From UBA940 sp031548515 (GTDB lineage: Bacteria; Bacteroidota; Bacteroidia; Bacteroidales; Rikenellaceae), in contig JAVBRB010000005.1 in assembly GCA_031548515.1 (NCBI GenBank), positions 101,585-165,584 on the forward strand: a DNA stretch of 64,000 bases. The letters run 5' to 3'. A model generated the notes under the pieces. That model saw nothing but the letters and a program-made list of their open reading frames with translations, ran no database searches and was not told the DNA's origin. This document shows positions 45,282 through 54,363 of the stretch, piece by piece. How positions within the stretch are numbered: the first letter of the stretch is position 1; every line of letters begins with the position of its first letter. The position numbers were made by a program, and so were the translations under genes.

Positions 45282-45302
45282 CTTTGCAAATCGTTTGTGG
45301 GT

Positions 45303-48300
45303 TTAGAACTGGAGCGACACCGAAAGCGAGACGTTACGCGTCAGCGGATACTGGTTTTCGTTGTTCTGCTCGGGGTCCATGCTGCGGGTCATCATATTGT
45401 TGGTATTCCATAGGTTCTGCCCTGTGACTGCCAGGCGTATCCCGTCCATGCCGATCTTTTGCATCCATTTCTGCGGGAGAGAATAACCGACCTCCAGGTT
45501 CTTCAGGCGGATGAACGACATATCGCTGATGACGTAGTCGCTCCGTTCGTTCACAGCCCCGCTGGACAGCGTGGCTCCGTTAAGCATCTGGTAGGTGATC
45601 TTCTCGCCGGCGGCGAAACGTTCCGGGGTCCATGCGTGAAGTTCCCATTCGCCGGTAAGGTGGCCGTTGCCCATCATCCCGACCACAAAACATCCCTGCT
45701 TGTTGGCTACTCCCTGCCACTGCATGCTGAAATCCAGATTCCTCCATGTCAGCGCCACGGTAGCCCCGTAAGTTATCTCGGGCATGACGTTGGGATGGCC
45801 GTACGGTATCTGGTCCTTGGCGTCGATGATACCGTCGCCGTTCTGGTCGACGAATTTCCACTGGCCGATGAATGACCTGACGTACCCTCCTTTTTCATAC
45901 ATGGGCCCGTATTTTGCCAGGTCGTCTTCCGTATTGATGTAACCGTTGCCTGCACCATCGCCCTTGTCTACCTGCAGTACCCAGTTCTGCCCTATCGGGA
46001 ATCCGGTCTGCTGGTACTCGTATAGGTAGCCGCCGCGTCCGGTCTGGCGTTTCACCTCGTCGGCTTCCAGCACCTTGTTGCGGACGAAGTTATAGTTGGC
46101 CGAAACGAACAGATGCCAGTCGCTGCCCAACCGGTGCGAATACTTCAGGACCATTTCATATCCGTTGTTGAAAACCCGGCCCATATTGATACGGGAAAGG
46201 GTGTTCGGATCGAGGCCCTGGACGAGCGGTACCGTCCCGCGCTGGATGAGTATATTGCTGCGATTTTCGCGGAAATAATCAACACTGAACGAAAACCCGT
46301 CGAGAAAACCTACATCGAGACCGTAGTTCTGCTGTTCGGAGCGTTCCCACGTAAGATCTTTGTTGCCTATAAGCGTCGTAGCCACATAATTTCCGTATCC
46401 GAGCGTCGGAACCGGACCTTCGGGCATAACGCGGACGTTGTCCAGATACAGGAAACGGGATTCGTCGCCGAGACGGTCGTTGCCTACGATTCCGAACGAT
46501 GCGCGGAGTTTGAGGAAATCCACCCATTTGGTAGCGACGTTATCCTTGAAGAAACTCTCTTCGCTGATCACCCAGCCGGCCGAAACCGCAGGGAAAACAC
46601 CCACCCTGTTGCCCTTGGCGAATTGTTCCGAAGCATTGACGCCCAGATTGACTTCGGCCGTATAACGGTTGTCGTATGTATAAGTGGCACGACCCGACAT
46701 ATACAGCATATTGTAAGGCATATACCCGGACTGAGGGATATTCCGGACCTTATTGTCCCACTGCCCGAGCAACATTACGCTCAGATCGTGTTCTTCGGCG
46801 AAAGTTCGGCGGTAACTCAGTGAAGCCTGCGCATTGAACCGGTATTCCGAAGACTGCGAGCGGCCCCCTTCGTAGAAGTTCAGGCCGTCTTCTGCATGGA
46901 AACCGTCGAAAGCGTTATCGGAGTACTGCCGCTCGAAATAAGATATATCTTCGGTACTCCTGGCCTGGTAAAAACCGTAACGGTTATAACCGCGCGTGGC
47001 TTTGATCATCCCTGTCGCGTAAAGGTCATAGGAGAACATTGCGCGTGATGAAAGGCCTTTAAGTATCCCTCCCATATCCCAATCTATGGCTGCACTCGAA
47101 TTGATCGTTGTCTTCATCTGCCGGGCATAGCCACCCAGATTCATACGCGGATAGAGCTGGTAGCCCGAACCATCCTGGACCCAGCCTCCTTCAGGCAACG
47201 GGTTCCCGTTCCTATCAACGGTACCGGCGGGAATTGATGGCCCCGGAGCGGTAGACGGCACGCGGTTCAACCCCCCGATGATATACTCCGATCCTGCGGC
47301 ATCGAAATCTATGTCGTTCGTCCACATCATGCCGTCTCCCCAGATGATCGTATTCCTCCTGTTGAGATAAGAACTCAGGTTAAGGCTTACCTTGAGCCTG
47401 TCGGTGACCTTGTAGTCAATGTTTGCGCGCACGTTGACACGCTTCAACCAGAAACTGGGATCGTAGCCCAGGGTCGACACGGGAAGGAAGCGGAATACGC
47501 TGCCCTGATCGAGATAGGTGGCGTTGATAAAATATTGTATCCTTTCGGTACCACCGGAAATGTTGGCGTTGACCTTTGTCTGGTGTCCGAGTTGCGTATA
47601 TTCCTTGTACGGATCGCGGTTTGGAAAGAACACGGGATCGGAGCCGCTGCGGAACTGCTGGATCTGCCAGTCGTTGTATACCGGAGTGTACTTCGAACCC
47701 GAAATACGGGATATACCGGCGGCGCGTTCGTTAAGCAGCGCGGCATAATCCCACGAATCTATCTTCAGCGCTCCGCGGGTAAGCATCTGCTGGATCCCGT
47801 ATTCAGCGGTGATGCTGATGGAGGCTTTACCGACTTTCCCGCGCTGCGTGGTCACGTATATTACGCCGTTGGCCCCGCGTACACCAAAAACAGCGGTGGC
47901 GGCGGCGTCCTTGAGTATGGTCACGTCGGCCACTTCGTTGGCGTCAAGCGAATTCAGCACTTCCGCTTCACGGGGTACACCGTCGATCAGGATCAGCGGA
48001 GATGAATCCCCATAGGTACTCATCCCGCGCAGGTAAAGATTGATCTTTTCATTGCCAGGCATACCCGACGGTTGGGAGACTGTAAGTCCCGGCAGACGCC
48101 CTGCGAGCGCCGAAGAAAAATTGGAAACAGGCGACCGCTTAAGTTCGGTGGTGCCGACCGAAGCGATCGATCCGCTGAGCGAAACCTTTTTCTGGGTCCC
48201 ATATGCCACAATCACGACATCCTCTATCACCTTACCTTCCTGTTCCAGTTTTATTATGAAGTCCGAACCCGAACCGATCGCCACCTTTTCGGTCTTGTAC

Positions 48301-48593
48301 CCCAGATAATTGACCGAAAGGGTCTTGTCGCCTGCCGAAATAGCAAGATCGAACGCCCCTGAGGCGTCAGTTATCGCCCCGAACGATGTGCCGTCAACAA
48401 TGACACTGGCTCCGGCGACGGGCGCCCCATTCTCGTCAAAGATCTTACCGGTGATTGTTCTGGACTGGGCATGCAGGTCCAACGTAGCACACAGCGCAAC
48501 AACACACGCGCAGACCGCAAACCGTCCAATTATTCCGGCAAAAGACTGCCACAATAGTTTCAAATAGTTCATAGGCAATATTAATCGTTTCAT
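45303..48593 (-). CDS. SusC/RagA-family TonB-dependent outer-membrane transporter (pair 1)
   Basis: A 1096-residue transporter. The signal peptide ends near LDLHAQ. A carboxypeptidase-regulatory-like domain (about 45-115, RTITGKIFDENGAPVAGASV) precedes the plug (about 130-235, TILKDAAATAVFGVRGANGV). The barrel ends RNVSLSVSLQF with terminal Phe. The start could also be the in-frame ATG at 48572, which gives a more typical signal peptide. It heads the leftward six-gene operon; LacI-type operators lie at 48712 and 48887 in its upstream region. Confidence 0.95.
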   Translation of the reverse strand: MKRLILPMNYLKLLWQSFAGIIGRFAVCACVVALCATLDLHAQSRTITGKIFDENGAPVAGASVIVDGTSFGAITDASGAFDLAISAGDKTLSVNYLGYKTEKVAIGSGSDFIIKLEQEGKVIEDVVIVAYGTQKKVSLSGSIASVGTTELKRSPVSNFSSALAGRLPGLTVSQPSGMPGNEKINLYLRGMSTYGDSSPLILIDGVPREAEVLNSLDANEVADVTILKDAAATAVFGVRGANGVIYVTTQRGKVGKASISITAEYGIQQMLTRGALKIDSWDYAALLNERAAGISRISGSKYTPVYNDWQIQQFRSGSDPVFFPNRDPYKEYTQLGHQTKVNANISGGTERIQYFINATYLDQGSVFRFLPVSTLGYDPSFWLKRVNVRANIDYKVTDRLKVSLNLSSYLNRRNTIIWGDGMMWTNDIDFDAAGSEYIIGGLNRVPSTAPGPSIPAGTVDRNGNPLPEGGWVQDGSGYQLYPRMNLGGYARQMKTTINSSAAIDWDMGGILKGLSSRAMFSYDLYATGMIKATRGYNRYGFYQARSTEDISYFERQYSDNAFDGFHAEDGLNFYEGGRSQSSEYRFNAQASLSYRRTFAEEHDLSVMLLGQWDNKVRNIPQSGYMPYNMLYMSGRATYTYDNRYTAEVNLGVNASEQFAKGNRVGVFPAVSAGWVISEESFFKDNVATKWVDFLKLRASFGIVGNDRLGDESRFLYLDNVRVMPEGPVPTLGYGNYVATTLIGNKDLTWERSEQQNYGLDVGFLDGFSFSVDYFRENRSNILIQRGTVPLVQGLDPNTLSRINMGRVFNNGYEMVLKYSHRLGSDWHLFVSANYNFVRNKVLEADEVKRQTGRGGYLYEYQQTGFPIGQNWVLQVDKGDGAGNGYINTEDDLAKYGPMYEKGGYVRSFIGQWKFVDQNGDGIIDAKDQIPYGHPNVMPEITYGATVALTWRNLDFSMQWQGVANKQGCFVVGMMGNGHLTGEWELHAWTPERFAAGEKITYQMLNGATLSSGAVNERSDYVISDMSFIRLKNLEVGYSLPQKWMQKIGMDGIRLAVTGQNLWNTNNMMTRSMDPEQNNENQYPLTRNVSLSVSLQF

Positions 48594-48711
48594 TCTGTGA
48601 CATTACAACGATGTCGCGGCATTCGTTTAAGGCTTTATATCCCCCTCCAGAGATCATCGCCACCATACTCCCTAGCGGAAATTGACGAATCAAACAATCG
48701 GAGCAGTCGCT

Positions 48712-48727
48712 ACTTTAACGGTTAAAT
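48712..48727. promoter_or_regulatory. LacI-type operator O3
   Basis: ACTTTAACGGTTAAAT, within the long leader of the SusC operon (about 118 bp before the start codon). No -7 box is clear next to it, so it could act as a roadblock or an auxiliary site. Confidence 0.6.
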
Positions 48728-48886
48728 AATTTAGGCTTAAAAAAGATGAACTCAGACCCTTTCAGTCAAAAACATTCATCTGAATCAGCAAGACCGAGAA
48801 TAATGCCGCATAAAGCACTGAAACCAGGCCTGCATTGTATCCCACGCTCCGCTTGTATATCTGCTGAATAAAAAACTTTTTTTACT

Positions 48887-48902
48887 ACCTAACCGGTAAA
48901 AT
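48887..48902. promoter_or_regulatory. LacI-type operator O4
   Basis: ACCTAACCGGTAAAAT, 17 bp downstream of the leftward -7 box at 48927-48920, covering the early transcribed region of the SusC operon. Confidence 0.55.
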
Positions 48903-48919
48903 TTTGCTATTATCCAATA

Positions 48920-48927
48920 CAAATGTA
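48920..48927 (-). promoter_or_regulatory. -7 box of the SusC operon
   Basis: TACATTTG read leftward, fitting TAnnTTTG. Confidence 0.5.
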
Positions 48928-49148
48928 AATAATAATTTAAAAAAGCATTATGTTTTCCCGAGAAAATCTTAAAAAAAATCAATATCCAGGCATACCTATT
49001 TTTATAATACAGTGATACTGCATAAGATCAGTGCAACTGCCACGGGCTGTAAGCTGCGGCATAGAAAGAATCTGTAAATCAAAAAACAGCATCTGCTACC
49101 TGCCTGAGGTAAATATCTATGTTTTTCTTCAAAAAACGCGGCAATAAA

Positions 49149-49178
49149 TTTGTTATTTAAAAAAATAGCGTAATTTTA
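49149..49178 (+). promoter_or_regulatory. Promoter of the GH2 operon
   Basis: TTTG at 49149-49152, an 18 bp spacer and TAATTTTA at 49171-49178 (one mismatch to TAnnTTTG). Confidence 0.5.
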
Positions 49179-49185
49179 CAAACGT

Positions 49186-49201
49186 ATTTTAACGGTTAAG
49201 C
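49186..49201. promoter_or_regulatory. LacI-type operator O5
   Basis: ATTTTAACGGTTAAGC, 7 bp downstream of the rightward -7 box, so over the predicted transcription start of the GH2 operon. The inner TTTAACGGTTAA is identical to that of O3. Confidence 0.65.
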
Positions 49202-49362
49202 AGTCCTGAATTGATATCTGACAAGATTTTTAGAGATAAGGTTCTCTGAATCTACGCATTCATGTCAAACCGGTCAAAATGTCGATTTATTACATCAGGA
49301 AAATCTGAAAAGAGATGCTTAAACGTACAAAAGTCTACTAACAACAATTGATCGCGCCTGTT

Positions 49363-51792
49363 ATGAATGTGAAACTTGGCAAACTTACCGTAACGATTAT
49401 TTGCCTGACCGCTGCATACAACCTGACCGCAGGTGAAAAAACCTCGCTCAACGGCAAATGGAAACTCGATTACTGGCAACAGGGATCCAGGCCCGTTATG
49501 TCGCCGGAAGATGCCCAAAATGTAGAAATAAAAAGCGTCTACGCAACCGTTCCGGGCAACGTCGAACTCGATCTTCTTGCCGCAGGCCTGATCGAGCAAC
49601 CCGAAACCGGAAGCAACGTGTACGACCTTCGCCCGCTGGAGGGGATGCAGTGGCGTTACAGCCGCACGTTCACGACTCCGGCACACGATAAAGACGACCG
49701 TATTCAACTCAATTTCAACGGCATCGACTGCTACGCCAGCGTCTGGGTGAACGGCGTGCTGGTCGGCTCGACCGATAATATGCTCATAGAGCACCGTTTC
49801 GACGCGACCGGCGTGCTGAAACCAGCCGGACAGCAGAATACTCTGGAGGTTTACATCCGATCTTCGGTAATCGAGGGTCGCAAGGAGATTCCGCCCACTA
49901 TCAGCATCAATTTCGCCCAGGTAGAGTCAGTTTACTCGCGCCGCGCGCCACATACCTACGGTTGGGATATCATGCCGCGGTTGGTCAGCGCGGGCCTCTG
50001 GCGCAACGTCGAACTCGAAGTACTGAAACCCGTACACATCCGCGACGTGCATTGGTTCACGACAGAGGTAGATGTCGCGAACCGCCGCGCGAAGGTTTTC
50101 CTGGACTACACGATCGCCCTGCCGGTTTCGATGCAGGACGGCAGGATAACGACAGAATTCTCGCTCAGCCGCGGCGGTAAGCAGGTTGCACTGTACCGCA
50201 CGAAAGTCACTTCCCACGCCGCACGCCACATTCTCGGGCTTGACAACATAGACCTTTGGTGGCCTCGCGGCTATGGCGAAGCGGCGCTTTACGACGCCGA
50301 GGTGAAACTCCTCGACGAGCAGGGCAACACGATAGATGTCGACCGACGCCGTATCGGCATCCGCACCGTGAGCCTCGACATGACGCCCACAAACACGCCC
50401 GAGAATCCGGGCCGTTTCTGCTTCGTTGTCAACGGCGTAAAGGTATTTGCCCGCGGAAGCAACTGGACACCTATGGACGCCCTGCACAGCCGCGACACTC
50501 AGCATCTGGAACGCGCGTTTGCACTTGTCACCGATCTAAATTGCAACATGATACGCTGTTGGGGCGGCAATGTTTACGAAGACACGCGCTTCTACGAACT
50601 ATGCGACGAGAACGGCGTAATGGTATGGCAGGATTTCGGCATGGGATGCACGTTCTATTCGCAACGCCTGGAATTTGCCCGCGCGATAGAACGCGAAGTG
50701 ACTTCGGTGGTGATGAAACTGCGTTCGCATCCATCCATAGCCCTTTGGTCGGGTAACAACGAGAATGACCAGACGCTGACCATAGGTACGCTCGCTCCGT
50801 TCCGCATCGACCCCAACCGCGACGTCGTTTCGCGCCAGGTGATCCCGATGGTGCTCTACGAACTCGATCCGTCGCGCAGTTACCTGCCTTCATCGCCATA
50901 TTGGAGCGAAGAGGTTATCCGCCAAGGCTACAGCACGAGCCTGCTGCCCGAAGACCACCTTTGGGGTCCGCGCGGATACTATAAAGACCCGTTTTACACG
51001 CAGGCTACATGTTTGTTCGTAAGCGAGATAGGCTATCACGGCATGCCGAACCGGAGCAGCCTGGAGAAGATGTTCCCGCCCGAATCGGTCTATCCATGGA
51101 CGGACAAAAAAACGCTCCGTTGGAACGATGACTGGCTTACAAAAGCTGTGCGTATTTTCAAGGAATGGGGCTACACTCCCGAGCGCAACAATCTGATGAT
51201 CAACCAAATTAATCTGCTATTCGGCGAAGTTCCGACGGATCTCGACGACTTCATTTTCGCATCGCAGGCGGTCCAGGCCGAGGCAATGAAGTATTTCGTG
51301 GAGATATACCGCGGCAACAAATTCGCCCCGAAGACCGGCATCCTGTGGTGGAACGTCCGCGACGGATGGCCCGTGATCTCCGACGCGGTGGTGGACTACT
51401 ATTACGCACCCAAAATGGCCTATTATTTCCTGCGAAACGTTCAGCACAACGTCTGCGTGCTGGTGAATGATCCCTTGGACGGCTCATACCCTCTCGTTGC
51501 GACCAATGACACGCGCAGTGAAGCTTCGGGTACGGTGCGTGTCACAGATGTTGCGACCGGCAAAGAAATATACAAAGGCAATTATACAGTACCTGCCAAC
51601 GACCGCGCGGAGATAACGCGCCTGTCCGAGAGGGAGGGACAGGGCATCATGCTGATAGAATACACGACGCCCGAAGGCAAACGCTCGAACCATTATCTAT
51701 ATGGAAGTGCGCCCTTCAAGCTGACCGAGTACCGGAAACTGCTTAAGAAGACGAACATATACGACATAAAACAGGCGGACCAACAGCAATGA
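49363..51792 (+). CDS. GH2-family beta-mannosidase, exported
   Basis: An 809-residue enzyme with a signal peptide (about residues 1-24) and no lipobox, so periplasmic. It has the GH2 layout: sugar-binding domain (about 30-200, with FNGIDCYASVWVNG), Ig-like domain (about 205-310), and TIM barrel (about 315-640). The acid/base is Glu467 in WSGNNENDQ; the nucleophile is probably Glu555 in FVSEIGYHGMP. The NNEND and WWNVRDGWPVISDAVVDYY contexts fit beta-mannosidases rather than beta-galactosidases. The ATG at 49363 is chosen over the upstream TTG. The gmhA gene overlaps its stop by 4 bp. Confidence 0.88.
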   Translation: MNVKLGKLTVTIICLTAAYNLTAGEKTSLNGKWKLDYWQQGSRPVMSPEDAQNVEIKSVYATVPGNVELDLLAAGLIEQPETGSNVYDLRPLEGMQWRYSRTFTTPAHDKDDRIQLNFNGIDCYASVWVNGVLVGSTDNMLIEHRFDATGVLKPAGQQNTLEVYIRSSVIEGRKEIPPTISINFAQVESVYSRRAPHTYGWDIMPRLVSAGLWRNVELEVLKPVHIRDVHWFTTEVDVANRRAKVFLDYTIALPVSMQDGRITTEFSLSRGGKQVALYRTKVTSHAARHILGLDNIDLWWPRGYGEAALYDAEVKLLDEQGNTIDVDRRRIGIRTVSLDMTPTNTPENPGRFCFVVNGVKVFARGSNWTPMDALHSRDTQHLERAFALVTDLNCNMIRCWGGNVYEDTRFYELCDENGVMVWQDFGMGCTFYSQRLEFARAIEREVTSVVMKLRSHPSIALWSGNNENDQTLTIGTLAPFRIDPNRDVVSRQVIPMVLYELDPSRSYLPSSPYWSEEVIRQGYSTSLLPEDHLWGPRGYYKDPFYTQATCLFVSEIGYHGMPNRSSLEKMFPPESVYPWTDKKTLRWNDDWLTKAVRIFKEWGYTPERNNLMINQINLLFGEVPTDLDDFIFASQAVQAEAMKYFVEIYRGNKFAPKTGILWWNVRDGWPVISDAVVDYYYAPKMAYYFLRNVQHNVCVLVNDPLDGSYPLVATNDTRSEASGTVRVTDVATGKEIYKGNYTVPANDRAEITRLSEREGQGIMLIEYTTPEGKRSNHYLYGSAPFKLTEYRKLLKKTNIYDIKQADQQQ

Positions 51793-52367
51793 AACGACAG
51801 ATCATAGAAAACAGCCTTGCGGAAGCGCGCCGAACTTTTGACGACTTCCTGGCTTTACCGGAAACAGTACCCGCAATGGAAGCCGCAGTCGATCTGATGG
51901 CCGAAGCGCTCCGCAGCGGCGGCAAGATAATCTGCTGTGGCAACGGAGGTTCGCTGTGCGACGCCACACACTTTGCAGAGGAACTCAGCGGACGTTTCCG
52001 CGGAAACCGCCACCCGCTCCCAGCTATGGCCGTGAACGATCCTGCCTACATGACCTGTGTGGGCAACGATTTCTCATTCGGAGACATCTTCTCGCGCTGG
52101 GTAGAGGCTTTCGGCAAACCTGGCGATGTCCTGCTCGCAATAAGTACCAGCGGCAATTCGGCGAACATTGTCGCCGCAGCCGAAGCGGCACGGAAAGCGG
52201 AGATGAAAGTTGTCGCACTGACTGCAGAAGGTCCGACAAAACTGGCCCCACTGGCCGACGCGGCGCTCCGCGCCCCGCGCACGCCACATTCCGACCGCAT
52301 ACAGGAGATACATATAAAAATAATACATATAGTGATCGAAGCACTGGAAAAGGAACTCGGATATTGA
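51789..52367 (+). CDS. gmhA: Phosphoheptose isomerase GmhA inside the PUL
   Basis: A 192-residue SIS-domain protein closely similar to E. coli GmhA (192), numbered identically at the N-terminus. Family metal ligands are all present: His61 and Glu65 in THFAEELSGR, and Gln and His in DRIQEIHIKIIH. GmhA converts sedoheptulose 7-phosphate to D-glycero-D-manno-heptose 7-phosphate, normally for LPS core heptose. Here it overlaps the GH2 gene (ATGA) in a glycan-degradation operon. It may act on a sugar phosphate made by the ROK kinase, perhaps in the reverse direction. The fold and residues are seen; the catabolic role is inference. Confidence 0.88.
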   Translation: MKRQIIENSLAEARRTFDDFLALPETVPAMEAAVDLMAEALRSGGKIICCGNGGSLCDATHFAEELSGRFRGNRHPLPAMAVNDPAYMTCVGNDFSFGDIFSRWVEAFGKPGDVLLAISTSGNSANIVAAAEAARKAEMKVVALTAEGPTKLAPLADAALRAPRTPHSDRIQEIHIKIIHIVIEALEKELGY

Positions 52368-52401
52368 CTGAACCTAACCATACATTAAAAAATAACCTGA
52401 G

Positions 52402-54336
52402 ATGAAAAAACTAATTTTACCCTTTGCCGTACTGACGGCATTCGCAATGGCCTTCATGTCGTGCGACAACAAGGAAGAACCTGCCAAGATCGACGTGACC
52501 GCAGTAAATGTAACCCCCTCGCCCGCCAGCGTAGTTGTCGGAGCGACCCTCCAACTGACAGCCGAAGTGCTGCCCGAAAACGCCACCGACAAAAAAACGA
52601 CGTGGGGCAGCCGCGACGAAGGGACCGCGACCGTCGACCAGACCGGTATTGTAACGGGCGTCGCTCCCGGCGAAGCGGACATCTGGGCCAAAGCGGGCGG
52701 CATAACCAAGACGGTTACCGTCACAGTAACCGCAGCCCCTATACGTGTGGTATCGGTAACGCTGAATAAAGAGGAACTGCCCCTGTTCGTAGGCAGGACC
52801 GAGAAACTGACCTACACTACCGATCCCGCAAACCCGACCGATCCGGCCGCAGTGTGGGCATCGGATAACGAAGCGGCCGCTACCGTTGCCCAGGACGGTA
52901 CCGTAACGGCGATTGCCGAAGGTACTGCGAACATAACAGTGACAGTCGACGAAAAAACCGCCACCTGCGAAGTAACCGTTTCTATTCCCGCCATCTCGAC
53001 AATAGAGTTGCCTTATCTGAAAGACATCACGACCACGGTAGCTATGACCGGAGAAGGATTCATGGCCGGCGATAAGGTCACTCTGGCAGACCTGTTCGGC
53101 GGAAGCACCGTTACCGCAGACGTGAAAAACGTGACCGTCGACGGAGCCGAATTCGATTTCCCGGCGACGCTGACCAAAGACCGCAGCTACCTGCTATCCG
53201 TCATGCGCAACGGCGCCAAACAAGCCGAAACATATCTGCGCTACGACGACGATATGGTGAATTTCCCAGCTCCACTCGGCTACGCGCTGACAGCTTCCAA
53301 CGAAGTGGTTAACGACGGCTCGATAACTGACATCAACGGCAATGTAGTGCGCGGAGGCTATGTGAAACCCGCCTCAGTATTCCAGTACAACGAAATGAAC
53401 TGGTCGTTCGACGCATCGGCCGCAGACCTCAAACTGTGTACGTTCACTTCTACCGACGGCGCGCTGCGTCTCAACTTTGTCCACGGCGTCACCGACCTGA
53501 CCGGACTTAAGAATTTCGACCTTTCGGCAGTCACGGCATTATGGGCAACCGACAGCAGGATAGCGGAACTCGACATGACCATGTTCCCCAACTGCAAGGA
53601 ACTGCGCGCCTGGGGTGACCCGGGTCTTGGCGACGGCCGTTTTTCCTCGGTAAACTTCGGCGCATATACAGATGAAGCTAACGCCTGTAAACTGGAACAC
53701 ATCCAACTAGAACGCAACCAGATCGCAGGCACGGTAGACCTCCGTAACTGCATCTATCTCGAAGACATTGATATCAGCGACAATCAGGTGGAAGCCGTCA
53801 ACCTCGGACATGCCTCCGGAATCGCCGCTATCGACCCGCATATGCTGGTAATCAACAAACTGATCGCCAAGAACAACAAACTGAAGGAGATCGATATTTC
53901 GAACTGCGGCCGTCTGCGCCAGTTGTTACTCGCAGGCAACAAGATAGAAAGGGCCTGGCTTCTTAACAACGCAATGACTGCTCCTTCCTACAGTCCAAAT
54001 CCCGACGAGTGGTTCCCTTACATGTATATTTTGAAAAACAAGGAGGACTTCTCTATCGGTTGGGCCACATCAGCCGATGCGGAAGGCCGCGAACGCCATA
54101 TTCATGTGGAACAGTACTGGTACAGGAACCTGTCGGGTGCGAACAAGGGCGAAAACGGCACGAAAGAAAGTTACAACAGGTGGGTAAACAACAGCCCTGT
54201 CGTCCAGGCTTACAACGACGGATTCAAGGTGACGGACTATTACTATTCGACCGAAGATGGCGGAGGTATCCGGGTTAAACACGTTCATGCACCGGGCGGT
54301 TCATTATGTCCTGCAGAACAGGATGCTGAGTTATAA
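52402..54336 (+). CDS. Surface lipoprotein with two Big_2 domains and leucine-rich-like repeats
   Basis: A 644-residue lipoprotein (signal ending AFMSC). Two bacterial Ig-like (Big_2) domains lie at about 33-112 and 115-195 (WGSRDEGTATVDQTGIVTG; VWASDNEAAATVAQDGTVTA). An IPT-like segment (about 200-300) is followed by leucine-rich-like repeats (about 350-540: LTGLKNFDLSAVTALW, CIYLEDIDISDNQVEAVNLG, CGRLRQLLLAGNKIERAWLL). It shares the IPT-plus-repeat order with the two lipoproteins at 35.8-38.3 kb. No catalytic motif is seen, so it is probably a surface glycan-binding protein. It lies 34 bp after gmhA and 27 bp before the first GH36. Confidence 0.78.
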   Translation: MKKLILPFAVLTAFAMAFMSCDNKEEPAKIDVTAVNVTPSPASVVVGATLQLTAEVLPENATDKKTTWGSRDEGTATVDQTGIVTGVAPGEADIWAKAGGITKTVTVTVTAAPIRVVSVTLNKEELPLFVGRTEKLTYTTDPANPTDPAAVWASDNEAAATVAQDGTVTAIAEGTANITVTVDEKTATCEVTVSIPAISTIELPYLKDITTTVAMTGEGFMAGDKVTLADLFGGSTVTADVKNVTVDGAEFDFPATLTKDRSYLLSVMRNGAKQAETYLRYDDDMVNFPAPLGYALTASNEVVNDGSITDINGNVVRGGYVKPASVFQYNEMNWSFDASAADLKLCTFTSTDGALRLNFVHGVTDLTGLKNFDLSAVTALWATDSRIAELDMTMFPNCKELRAWGDPGLGDGRFSSVNFGAYTDEANACKLEHIQLERNQIAGTVDLRNCIYLEDIDISDNQVEAVNLGHASGIAAIDPHMLVINKLIAKNNKLKEIDISNCGRLRQLLLAGNKIERAWLLNNAMTAPSYSPNPDEWFPYMYILKNKEDFSIGWATSADAEGRERHIHVEQYWYRNLSGANKGENGTKESYNRWVNNSPVVQAYNDGFKVTDYYYSTEDGGGIRVKHVHAPGGSLCPAEQDAEL

Positions 54337-54363
54337 AAAATTTAAAACAACTCCGGACAGACG

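Larger units (their letters stand above)
48594..49362. other. 769-bp divergent regulatory region (SusC operon / GH2 operon)
   Basis: Holds three operator-like sites (48712-48727, 48887-48902, 49186-49201), a leftward -7 box at 48927-48920 and a rightward promoter at 49149-49178. The leftward leader would be over 300 nt. I see no gene in it. Confidence 0.65.
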
